From assembly GCA_035525015.1 (NCBI GenBank), contig DATLFC010000146.1, forward strand, positions 1 through 17,934: a stretch of DNA of 17,934 bases, in the 5' to 3' direction. Below the pieces are notes generated by a model that ran no database searches, was not told where the DNA came from, and saw only the letters and a list, made by a program, of their open reading frames with translations. The DNA is from DATLEX01 sp035525015. Lineage in GTDB: Bacteria; Acidobacteriota; Thermoanaerobaculia; Gp7-AA8. Shown piece by piece: positions 7,575-16,354 of the stretch (within the stretch, counting starts at the first letter, position 1; each line of letters starts with the position of its first letter). The translations under genes were made by a program, and so were the position numbers.

Positions 7575-8711
7575 TTAGTAGCCGGGGCCGCCCGGACCGT
7601 CGTCCCTCCCGACGTTGAACGTGCCGTACATGCTGGCGTGTCCGATGCCGCACGTGTCCACGGTGCAGAAGTACGTGTAGAGCCCCTCCTCAGTGGCGGT
7701 GAACGTCCGCTCCGTCAGACTGGTAGGACGCGTATCGGGGACCACGGTCGTGGAATTCGGTGCGGTCACCTGGAAGCCGTGGATTCCGTTCTCTCTCCTG
7801 ATCCGCAGTCTCACCGTGTCGCCCACCTGCACATTCGTCGGCGCGGGCGAGAAGGTGATGCTCCAGTCCTCCAGCGTCACATCGAAGGTGTGGGTGGTCG
7901 GCTGCGGCGGCGGGCTCTGCGGCGCCACGCCGACGTCGTCGACAGCCGGGACGAACGTCTGATCTTCGGTGCCGTTGTCGAGCACGGAGGCGTAGACGAA
8001 AATCGGATTCGTAGCCGTGAAGCTCACCCACGCGTCGCTCAGGTCGAGTCCGCCCGGCAACCCCTGGAAGTAGAGCGCGTCGATGACCGCCAGCGGCTGC
8101 GTGACGCCGTACGGCGGCATCATGGTCGTGCCGGTACCGGCCACGGCGTTGTTCCGGTCGTAAAGCCGCCACGCGACCGACGTCTGCGAGTCGTTCGGGT
8201 TCACCACGCCGATGTTGGTGCGGAACGTCCCCACCTGTCCGCGGACCCCGTTCGCACGGATCTGCAGCACGGCGCCCTTCGTTTTCGCGGCGGATGTCGG
8301 AACACCGGGACCGAACTGGCCGACCGTCTTCCCGTCCTGCAGCGAGTAGATGCGCGAGGTCACCTCAAACGGATCGTCGGAGGTGAACTGGATCGCGCCG
8401 AGGACGGTCGGCGTGTTTCCGAACAGCGCCGTGGTCACGTCGTTGAGCACGTGCATCGTTCGCTTCGGGACGGTGAACGTCGCCCCTGGTCCGCCCAGCG
8501 CGCCCCGGTTGTCGCTCGGCGGAGTCGGCGCTGGAACGAAGCGCGCCCTGATGACGATGTCCTTCTCGAACGAGGGATTGAACAGGCGGACATCGGTGTG
8601 GAACGTGCCGGCGGTCCCGGCGACCATCAGCCACCGTTCCTGCGTTTGAGCCAACCCCACACTTGCAAGACTCAACAGCGACAGCGCAACCAGCAGAGTT
8701 CGAATTCGCAT
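7575..8711 (-). CDS. Secreted protein with C-terminal CuA-like cupredoxin domain
   Basis: 378 residues with a signal peptide (MRIRTLLVALSLLSLASVGLA, cleavage likely near residue 21). Two related beta-rich segments follow, marked by FHTDVRLFNPS and FRTNIGVVNPNDS, of a kind I associate with secreted Acidobacteriota proteins; I cannot name the domain. A Pro-rich spacer leads to a cupredoxin fold (about 270-368). Candidate copper ligands are His311 (IHGF), Cys349, Cys354, His358 and Met361 (CTVDTCGIGHASM). This resembles the CuA site of cytochrome oxidase subunit II, except that the cysteines are separated by four residues rather than three. There is no transmembrane anchor beyond the signal peptide. 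A role in periplasmic electron transfer or copper binding is inference. No Shine-Dalgarno is visible. Confidence 0.75.
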   Translation of the reverse strand: MRIRTLLVALSLLSLASVGLAQTQERWLMVAGTAGTFHTDVRLFNPSFEKDIVIRARFVPAPTPPSDNRGALGGPGATFTVPKRTMHVLNDVTTALFGNTPTVLGAIQFTSDDPFEVTSRIYSLQDGKTVGQFGPGVPTSAAKTKGAVLQIRANGVRGQVGTFRTNIGVVNPNDSQTSVAWRLYDRNNAVAGTGTTMMPPYGVTQPLAVIDALYFQGLPGGLDLSDAWVSFTATNPIFVYASVLDNGTEDQTFVPAVDDVGVAPQSPPPQPTTHTFDVTLEDWSITFSPAPTNVQVGDTVRLRIRRENGIHGFQVTAPNSTTVVPDTRPTSLTERTFTATEEGLYTYFCTVDTCGIGHASMYGTFNVGRDDGPGGPGY

Positions 8712-8751
8712 GCCCCGATTCTACGCACGGAATCGGGGTCAGTCCTTCCCT

Positions 8752-8786
8752 TTCCCTTTTTCCTACGGCGTGTAGGAAAACGGGAA
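8752..8786. repeat. Stem-loop at the 3' end of the acyl-CoA mutase gene
   Basis: 15-bp stem (8752-8766 with 8772-8786, one mismatch at 8757/8781) closing the 5-nt loop GGCGT. The element touches the stop codon of the mutase gene. The adjacent sequence (8730-8753, GGAATCGGGGTCAGTCC then pyrimidine-rich) continues what looks like the left half of a longer palindrome whose right half is missing. It may act as a transcription terminator for the minus-strand gene, although no T-run follows on that strand. It may also be a decayed copy of a dispersed palindromic repeat. Confidence 0.6.
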
Positions 8787-10547
<1,761 letters not shown>

Positions 10548-10587
10548 GTCGTCTCCATCCTGCAAGTCTAAAACCGAGTCACCTCCA

Positions 10588-10899
10588 TCAGCGGAAGATC
10601 GACAGGACCCGACTGAACAACCCCGAATTCTGCGGCTGCATGAGCTGCTCGACCTCTCCCGCGTCGAACCAGGTGCCGTTGCAGCTCGGGCACTTGTCGA
10701 TGCTGAGGCCCTGAAACTCGATCGTGGTCAGGTCCATGCCGCATTTCGGGCACTTCATGTAGTGAAGCTGTTTGAGGCGCTCCTTCTCCTCGGTGGCCAT
10801 CCTGGCAGCCTGCTCCTGCGCCCACTGCTTCCGCCGTTCGAGCTCCTGCTTTGCGAAGTACTCGTCTTCGGCGCGGCTCGGTTTGTCGAGATCGGACAT
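10588..10899 (-). CDS. Small zf-TFIIB zinc-finger protein
   Basis: 103 residues. The N-terminal 45 residues are highly charged and probably helical. A zinc ribbon follows, with ligand pairs Cys50/Cys53 (MKCPKCGMDL) and Cys70/Cys73 (DKCPSCNGTWFDAGE), then a short Phe-rich tail. The spacing and the GxWFDxGE ending match the zf-TFIIB family. Members are widespread in bacteria and their function is unknown; regulation or metal-dependent protein binding is speculation. It has a strong Shine-Dalgarno (AAGGAGG, 6-7 nt before the ATG). It starts 27 bp after the methyltransferase stop and ends 40 bp before icmA, so an operon is plausible. Confidence 0.85.
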   Translation of the reverse strand: MSDLDKPSRAEDEYFAKQELERRKQWAQEQAARMATEEKERLKQLHYMKCPKCGMDLTTIEFQGLSIDKCPSCNGTWFDAGEVEQLMQPQNSGLFSRVLSIFR

Positions 10900-10926
10900 C
10901 TCTGCCTCCTTCGAGTGGGATTCTAT

Positions 10927-11676
10927 CTATTCCTTGCGCGCAACAAGGAGGAGACCGGGCCCGAAAGGGATCCAGCTGAAGAGCCTGTCCAGCGCGAAGG
11001 CCGCCCGGACCGAGGAGACCAGCGCCCTCGATCGCCCGGCGCGCGCAACGGACTGCAGACGCGGATCGTCATCGACCGACCTCGCGGCCCGCCGCCGGTT
11101 CATTGGCAGAAGGAACAGGGTGTCGTAAAGCAGCACGACCGGGAAACCCCAGAACGCCGCCTTCTGCACCGCGAACCCGGCGTTGCGAAACAGCTCGGAC
11201 AGCGCCGCCCGCGCGTAGCGGCGGCGATGCTCGTAGTAGACGTCGGAATCGGTCCACAGCGCCCGCAGCGCCGGGACCGTGGCGATGCAGGTCCCGCCGC
11301 TCCGCAGCACCCGTCCGATCTCGCGCGCGGCAGCGGCGTCGTCGTCGAGATGTTCGAGCGTCTCGCCGCTGGTCATGCCGTCGAAGGTCCCGTCGCGAAA
11401 GGGCATGCGGGTCAGATCGCCCACCACGGCGGGAACGGTGGAGGTCCTCCGGACGTGCACCGCGGCCTCGAACGAAGCGTCGATCCCGAAGACGCGATAG
11501 CCGTCCGCGGCCATCCGGCCGGCGAGCTGCCCAAGGCCGACGGCGCCGTCGAGCAGCCTCGAGCCGCTCGGCAGCTTCCGCACTTCATGCACGATCATGC
11601 CGAGACGATGCTCATGCCGCGGCCCGAACATCTCGGGCTGAGTGCCCCAGGCGTGAGTTTTGGGAGTCGGTGTCAT
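10927..11676 (-). CDS. Class I SAM-dependent methyltransferase
   Basis: 249 residues with a Rossmann-type methyltransferase core: motif I region RLLDGAVGLGQLAGRMA (40-56), acidic ribose-binding Asp66 (FGIDAS), Asp87 (VVGDLTRMPF), and the post-motif ETLEHL (105-110) followed by LRSGG. The C-terminal part (about 165-249) is basic with a hydrophobic end and may contact membranes or a bound substrate. Motif I is D-G-A-V-G-L-G rather than the usual D-x-G-x-G-x-G. The substrate cannot be told from sequence. The assigned ATG lies inside a palindromic repeat (11670-11742) and has no Shine-Dalgarno at normal spacing. The next Met (residue 16) is an alternative start that would still keep the whole core. 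Confidence 0.8.
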   Translation of the reverse strand: MTPTPKTHAWGTQPEMFGPRHEHRLGMIVHEVRKLPSGSRLLDGAVGLGQLAGRMAADGYRVFGIDASFEAAVHVRRTSTVPAVVGDLTRMPFRDGTFDGMTSGETLEHLDDDAAAAREIGRVLRSGGTCIATVPALRALWTDSDVYYEHRRRYARAALSELFRNAGFAVQKAAFWGFPVVLLYDTLFLLPMNRRRAARSVDDDPRLQSVARAGRSRALVSSVRAAFALDRLFSWIPFGPGLLLVARKE

Positions 11677-11742
11677 CCTGAGCCGCGAAGACGGCGAAGG
11701 ACCCCCCGAATCAGGGGATCCTTCGCTTCGCTCAGGATGACA
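11670..11742. repeat. Palindromic intergenic repeat (GTGTCATCCTGAGC family)
   Basis: The left arm begins GTGTCATCCTGAGC at 11670. The right arm ends with its exact complement GCTCAGGATGACAC at 11729-11742. Inner complementary parts are CGAAGGA (11695-11701) with TCCTTCG (11719-11725), and CCCC (11704-11707) with GGGG (11714-11717). The left arm has seven extra bases relative to the right, giving a bulge. Elements starting with this sequence are, from memory, common dispersed intergenic repeats in Acidobacteriota-like genomes. The left arm supplies the start codon of the downstream methyltransferase (CAT at 11674-11676 on the plus strand). The right arm lies 7 bp from the stop of the VWA gene, where it may also act as a 3' end hairpin. 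Confidence 0.85.
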
Positions 11743-11749
11743 CGTTATA

Positions 11750-13102
11750 TCAGTTGTTCGGCGTGACGAATGCGGTCTTGCTGTCCTTCGCTCCGCAGGC
11801 GTTCGAGACGCGGACCCAGTACGGCGTGCGCGTGTTGATCGGCTCGGTGGTCAGCGTCGCGCCGGTGCCGCCGGCGATCGGGAACGCTGTCGTCCCGCTC
11901 GGACCGCGGTACCACTGGTAACGCAACGGACCATCGCCTCCCGGAACCGCGGTGAGAGTGGCCCGTCCGCCGCGCGCCACCGACTGGCTCCGCGGCTGAT
12001 GACCCGGTGTGCCGAGGAAGAACGGAGGCCGGCACTCGACCAGGACGTGCAGGATCGCGTAATTATCGGGAGCGCCTTCGCGCGTCGCCTTCAGCACCAC
12101 CAGATGGGTTCCCTGGAGCGTCTCGGATCCGACGGTGATGTTGAGATCCAGCTCCTCGGTTCCCCCGAATTCGGCCGTGACCGGATGGAACGAGGCGGTG
12201 AACGACTGCGGACTGCCGTCGATGTTCTCGACGCTGTAAACCGTCATGTTGCCGAAGCCGTTCGGCTCGCGATTCGTGATGCGGACCGTGCCCGTCTGAC
12301 CGTTGAGGAGCACCAGCTCGGTCGGCTCGATGAAGAGGTTCGTGACGCCGGCGCGCGCGCCGCCGCCGCAGTTCTGGATGATCTCGACGATGATGTCGGC
12401 GGTGTCGCTGGCGTCCGGCTCGGTGGCGAGGAAGAACCCGCCGGAGGTCGTGGTCGGACCCTGCAGGATGGCGATGATCTCCGCCTCCGGCGTGTTGCCG
12501 GTCGGGACGTACACGCTCGTCACCAGGATCTCCGCCGCGGCCGCATCTCCACCGAGCTGGGCCACGAGGACGTCGTGCCTCCCAGCCTGGAAGTTGCAGT
12601 CGAAACCGCTCGGATGCGTATCGGTGATGATGATGATGATCTTGGTCGCACTGCCGCGCCAGTTGGCTGGGAAATCGCCAGTCTGTTCGCCGTCCGCCCC
12701 CTGCCGGGGACCGAGGCCGTGGATGGCGGTGTTCAGCCCCTCGTCCCATGAAGCAGGCAACCCGCAGCTTCCGAGCGTGCTCATCTGGTCGACGGCGGTG
12801 TCGAGCGAGCTCCGGTTGCCCGGAGAGAGAGTCAGAAGCACCCTGACGTCGTTCTCGGGCAAGGCGATCAGGCCAAACTGGTAGTCGTTCCCCGAGGCCT
12901 GCTCGACCGTGTCGGCGATGACGCCGACCTGGGTTTGAATCTGATCGATGACGCCGCCCATCGAACCGGTGTTGTCGATGACGAACACAACGTCCATCGG
13001 ACCGCACTGCGCCGCTGCATCGCCGGCCATTCCAAAAGAGATGCATGCGATGGCGATTGCCAGCGCCGCGATCCTGCCTGCACGCTGATGGTGGTTCAAC
13101 AT
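11750..13102 (-). CDS. Secreted VWA-domain protein with C-terminal Ig-like domain
   Basis: 450 residues. The signal peptide has its hydrophobic core at about 11-27 and likely cleavage after AAA (near residue 31). A von Willebrand factor A domain follows (about 36-240) with metal-ion-dependent adhesion site DNTGSM (Asp43, Thr45, Ser47) and a second acidic loop, ITDTHPSG. A beta-rich segment (about 250-350) is followed by an Ig-like domain (about 365-445, RYQWYRG...YWVRVSNACG). No anchor or sorting signal is visible, so it is probably periplasmic or released. Ligand binding or adhesion is inferred from domain type. The start is firm: AAGGAGGGG lies a few bases upstream. It is separated from alaS by 97 bp with a possible promoter. 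Confidence 0.85.
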   Translation of the reverse strand: MLNHHQRAGRIAALAIAIACISFGMAGDAAAQCGPMDVVFVIDNTGSMGGVIDQIQTQVGVIADTVEQASGNDYQFGLIALPENDVRVLLTLSPGNRSSLDTAVDQMSTLGSCGLPASWDEGLNTAIHGLGPRQGADGEQTGDFPANWRGSATKIIIIITDTHPSGFDCNFQAGRHDVLVAQLGGDAAAAEILVTSVYVPTGNTPEAEIIAILQGPTTTSGGFFLATEPDASDTADIIVEIIQNCGGGARAGVTNLFIEPTELVLLNGQTGTVRITNREPNGFGNMTVYSVENIDGSPQSFTASFHPVTAEFGGTEELDLNITVGSETLQGTHLVVLKATREGAPDNYAILHVLVECRPPFFLGTPGHQPRSQSVARGGRATLTAVPGGDGPLRYQWYRGPSGTTAFPIAGGTGATLTTEPINTRTPYWVRVSNACGAKDSKTAFVTPNN

Positions 13103-13132
13103 CTCCCCTCCTTGGCGGAGATTTACCGGCCA

Positions 13133-13161
13133 AGCTTACGGACTCGGACGGCTAAGCGCAA
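13133..13161 (-). promoter_or_regulatory. Possible promoter of the VWA gene
   Basis: Read on the minus strand, TTGCGC (13156-13161) and TAAGCT (13133-13138) are 17 nt apart and lie about 31 nt upstream of the start codon. Both hexamers match the sigma-70 consensus only partly, so this is a weak call. Confidence 0.25.
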
Positions 13162-13199
13162 CTCAACGAACGGTATAGAGGGCCCCCTCGCTTCGGGCC

Positions 13200-15866
13200 T
13201 CAGGCGCTCAGCAGCTCCTGCAACGCGCCTGCGGCACGCTCCAGCGCCTCGTCGAGCCTGCCCGGATCCTTTCCGCCAGCCTGCGCCAGATCGGCCTTGC
13301 CACCACCCTTCCCGCCGACGATGGGGGCGAGCTTCTGGATCAGGGTGTTCGCGGGGATGCGGTCGACGAGATCGCGCGTCACGGCCGTGAGCAGCGTGAC
13401 CTTGCTGTCGGTGACACTGCCCAGGACGATGACACCGCTCTTGATCTTCGAACGGAGCTCGTCGGCGAGATTCCGGAGGTCGCCGCCGGAGATGTCGTCG
13501 ACACGGCGCGCCATCAGCTTTACGCCGCCGACGTCGATCGGCGTGTCGCCGTTCGTCGCGGCGCCACCGCCCGATGCCAGCCGCATCTTCAGTTGCCTGA
13601 CCTCTTTCTCGAGCGCTTTCTGCTTCTCCTGCAGTGAGCGGACGTACGCCGGCACATCCTCCAGCCGGGCATTGAGCTGCTGCTGCAGGTCGTGCGCGGA
13701 GTCATCGAGGTTCTGGAAGTAGGCGAGCGCGCCGCGGCCCGTCAGAGCCTCCATCCGCCGGACGCCCGCGGCGAGCGAACGGTCGGACACGATCTTGAAC
13801 ACGCCGATGTCGCCGGTGCGGTTCACGTGGCATCCGCCGCAGAACTCCCGCGAGTAGTCGCCCGCGGAGACGATGCGCACCTTGTCGCCGTACTTCTCGC
13901 CGAACATCGCCACGGCACCGCTCCGCTTCGCTTCCTCGAGCGGCATGACCCGCTTCACCACTTCGTGGTTCATCCTGATCTGCTCGTTGACCTGCTCCTC
14001 GACCTGTCGCAACTGCTCGTCGGTCAGCGGCTGGTGATAGGTGTAATCGAACCGCAGGCGATCCGGCGCCACGAGCGAGCCCGCCTGCTGCACCGTGGGA
14101 CCGAGCACGTCCTTCAGCGCCTTGTGCAGAAGGTGCGTGGCTGTGTGATTGGCCGTGGTGTCGAGGCGGATCGGCACGGGCACGGAAGCCCGGACGGGTG
14201 CATCCCGGCGGAGGAAGCCCTCGTCGACGCGGACGCGCGAGACGATCAGCTCCCCCACCGGCTTCTGCGTGTCGAGGACCGCGGCCCGGCCGCCCTTCCA
14301 CTCCAGCGTCCCGGTGTCGGCGATCTGCCCCCCCGATTCGGCGTAGAACGGCGTCGGCGAGAGCATCACCTCCGCTTCCGCGCCGGCGGCCAGCTCCTCC
14401 CGTTCCGCTCCATCGAGAACGATCGCCTTGACGCTCGCGTCGACGTCCGTCATCTGCTCGTAGCCGACGAACTCCGTCGGCCCCACCTTTTCGGCGATGC
14501 GGGCGAACGTCGCGGCATCCGTCGACGACTGAAACTTCGACGAAGCCTTCGCCTTCACGCGCGCGCCGGCCATCATCGTCTCGAATCCTTCGCGGTCGAG
14601 CGTGACCCCTTCTTCTTCCGCCATCTCCCCGATCAGATCGATCGGGATCCCGTACGTGTCGTACAGCCGGAACACCTCGGCGCCGCCGAGTGTCCGCTCC
14701 CCGCGGGCCCGGGCCTCGTCCAGCACCGCGCCGACGCGCTCCATCCCGGTCGAGAGCGTGCGCGAGAAGCGCTCCTCTTCCGATCCGAGCGTCTTCACCA
14801 CCGCTTCGCGCCGGCCCCGCAGCTCCGGATAGGCGTCGCCCATCGCGGCGATGACGCCGTCGACGAGCTGCGTGAGCAGAACGGGGGACGGGAGCTTGCG
14901 GCCGAAGCGGATGGCCCGGCGGATGATGCGCCGCAGCACGTAGCCTCGTCCTTCGTTCGACGGGATGACGCCGTCGCCGATCAGAAACGTCGCCGCCCGC
15001 GAGTGATCGCAGAGCACGCGCACCGCCGTGTCGAGCTCGTCCTCCATCCGGCCGCGGTAGTCGTGACCGCCGATCGTCCGGATGGTCTCCATCACCGGCT
15101 CGAAGAGATCGATGTCGTAGTTCGTCGAGGTCTTCTGCAGAACGCTGGCGAGCCGCTCCAGACCTGCACCGGTATCGACCGACGGGGCCGGCAGCGGCTG
15201 CAGCACCCCATCCTCGTCCCGGTTGTACTGCATGAAGACGAGGTTCCAGATCTCCATGGTGTCGTCGCCGGGACCGTTGACCAGCTCGGGGACGTTCTTC
15301 GAGAGATCGCTGCCGCGGAAGTAATGAATCTCCGAGCACGGCCCGCAGGGGCCGGTGTCTCCCATCGACCAGAAGTTGTCCTTCTTCCCGAATCGGAGAA
15401 TGCGGTCTGCCGGGGCGCCGGCCTTGATCCAGAGTTGCACCGCCTCTTCGTCGGCCGGCACGCTCTCGTCACCCTCGAAGACGGTGAACCAGAGACGCTC
15501 CACCTCGAGGCCGTAGACCTTCGTCAGGAGCTCCCAGGCGAAGTGGATCGCCTCTTCCTTGAAGTAGTCGCCGAACGAGAAGTTGCCGAGCATCTCGAAG
15601 AAGGTGTGATGGCGCGCCGTGCGTCCGACGTTCTCCAGATCGTTGTGCTTCCCTCCCGCGCGGACGCACTTCTGCGAGGTGGTGGCGCGGCTGTAATCGC
15701 GCTTCTCCCTCCCGAGAAAGACGTCCTTGAACTGGTTCATCCCGGCGTTCGTGAAGAGCAGCGTCGGATCACCCGCCGGAACGAGCGACGAGCTGGGCAC
15801 CCGCCGGTGGTTTTTGGACTCGAAGTAAGCGAGAAACTTCTCGCGGATGTCACTGGTCGTCGACAA
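13200..15866 (-). CDS. alaS: Alanyl-tRNA synthetase
   Basis: Class II synthetase that charges tRNA-Ala and hydrolyses mischarged Ser- and Gly-tRNA-Ala; 888 residues, normal for bacteria. The catalytic core opens with SDIREKFLAYFESKNH (5-20), PTLLFTNAGMNQFKD (34-48), and TSQKCVRAGGKHNDLENVG (63-81) into HHTFFEMLGNFSFGDYFK. DNFWSMGDTGPCGPCSEIHY follows. The editing domain has the zinc ligands His574, His578 (HTATH), Cys676 and His680 (CGGCH). The C-terminal C-Ala domain ends with the Gly-rich GGKGGGKADLAQAGG. I chose TTG 15866 because AAGGAG lies 8 nt upstream and the protein then begins as usual for AlaRS; the ATG at 15905 has no such support. The start overlaps the recX end by 17 nt. Confidence 0.96.
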   Translation of the reverse strand: MSTTSDIREKFLAYFESKNHRRVPSSSLVPAGDPTLLFTNAGMNQFKDVFLGREKRDYSRATTSQKCVRAGGKHNDLENVGRTARHHTFFEMLGNFSFGDYFKEEAIHFAWELLTKVYGLEVERLWFTVFEGDESVPADEEAVQLWIKAGAPADRILRFGKKDNFWSMGDTGPCGPCSEIHYFRGSDLSKNVPELVNGPGDDTMEIWNLVFMQYNRDEDGVLQPLPAPSVDTGAGLERLASVLQKTSTNYDIDLFEPVMETIRTIGGHDYRGRMEDELDTAVRVLCDHSRAATFLIGDGVIPSNEGRGYVLRRIIRRAIRFGRKLPSPVLLTQLVDGVIAAMGDAYPELRGRREAVVKTLGSEEERFSRTLSTGMERVGAVLDEARARGERTLGGAEVFRLYDTYGIPIDLIGEMAEEEGVTLDREGFETMMAGARVKAKASSKFQSSTDAATFARIAEKVGPTEFVGYEQMTDVDASVKAIVLDGAEREELAAGAEAEVMLSPTPFYAESGGQIADTGTLEWKGGRAAVLDTQKPVGELIVSRVRVDEGFLRRDAPVRASVPVPIRLDTTANHTATHLLHKALKDVLGPTVQQAGSLVAPDRLRFDYTYHQPLTDEQLRQVEEQVNEQIRMNHEVVKRVMPLEEAKRSGAVAMFGEKYGDKVRIVSAGDYSREFCGGCHVNRTGDIGVFKIVSDRSLAAGVRRMEALTGRGALAYFQNLDDSAHDLQQQLNARLEDVPAYVRSLQEKQKALEKEVRQLKMRLASGGGAATNGDTPIDVGGVKLMARRVDDISGGDLRNLADELRSKIKSGVIVLGSVTDSKVTLLTAVTRDLVDRIPANTLIQKLAPIVGGKGGGKADLAQAGGKDPGRLDEALERAAGALQELLSA

Positions 15867-16338
15867 CGGGGTTCTCCTTGAGCACGCTCTGGACGAGCGC
15901 GGCATCGTATCCCTGATTCAACAGGTACGCCGTCAGTTTCCTTCTCCCCTCGTCCGTGGTGAGGTAGGCCTGGCCATGGCGGCGGATCAGCATCCGCCGC
16001 CGTTTCCTGAAGAGGGCGACCAGGTCCTCCCGCACCCGTTCCGGATCGGCGTTGTCGCTGAGCGCGCGCTGCGCCGACTCGCGATCGACCCCCGCCGCCG
16101 CCAGCTCGCGCGCGATCTTCCGCGGCCCATGGCGCTTCTGCTGCTTCGTCCGGACGAAGGAGGCGGCGAAGCGGGCATCGTCGAGCCACTTCTCGCTCCG
16201 GAGACGTCCGACGGTCTGCTCGATCACATCCTGCTCGAACTTCTTCGCACGGAGCTTGCGGCGCAACTCCCCCTCGCTGTTGAAGCGGTAATGGAGGATG
16301 CGCATCGCCGCGACGTAGCAGCGTTCGAGGTCGGTCAT
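15850..16338 (-). CDS. recX: Regulatory protein RecX
   Basis: 162 residues, the usual length for this small helical protein that binds RecA filaments and limits recombinase activity. Visible landmarks are the repeated three-helix pattern: SEGELRRKLRAKKFEQDVIEQ, RLRSEKWLDDARFAASFVR, and RHGPRKIARELAAAGV. It lies 15 bp after pilT and overlaps alaS. recX followed by alaS is the E. coli order (recA-recX-alaS), but here pilT replaces recA upstream. The ATG at 16338 has no clear Shine-Dalgarno. The short gap holds a small hairpin, AGGCC-TCG-GGCCT (16342-16354). Confidence 0.88.
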   Translation of the reverse strand: MTDLERCYVAAMRILHYRFNSEGELRRKLRAKKFEQDVIEQTVGRLRSEKWLDDARFAASFVRTKQQKRHGPRKIARELAAAGVDRESAQRALSDNADPERVREDLVALFRKRRRMLIRRHGQAYLTTDEGRRKLTAYLLNQGYDAALVQSVLKENPVVDDQ

Positions 16339-16341
16339 GTT

Positions 16342-16354
16342 CAGGCCCGAGGCC
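16342..16354 (-). other. Small hairpin in the pilT-recX gap
   Basis: On the minus strand, AGGCC-TCG-GGCCT forms a perfect 5-bp stem with a 3-nt loop immediately after the pilT stop and 3 nt before the recX ATG. It occupies the position where a ribosome-binding site would lie. It could dampen recX translation; this is a structural reading only. Confidence 0.35.

Noticed and set aside
12620..12650. (GAT)5 simple repeat within the VWA gene
   Set aside because: It encodes five consecutive Ile codons of a core beta strand in a normal VWA fold and is too short to argue for phase variation.
13692..15881. 729-codon open frame on the plus strand, opposite alaS
   Set aside because: Antisense shadow of alaS with no independent start signal or family resemblance. 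The same holds for 15847-17607 opposite pilT/recX and 10303-11766 opposite three genes.
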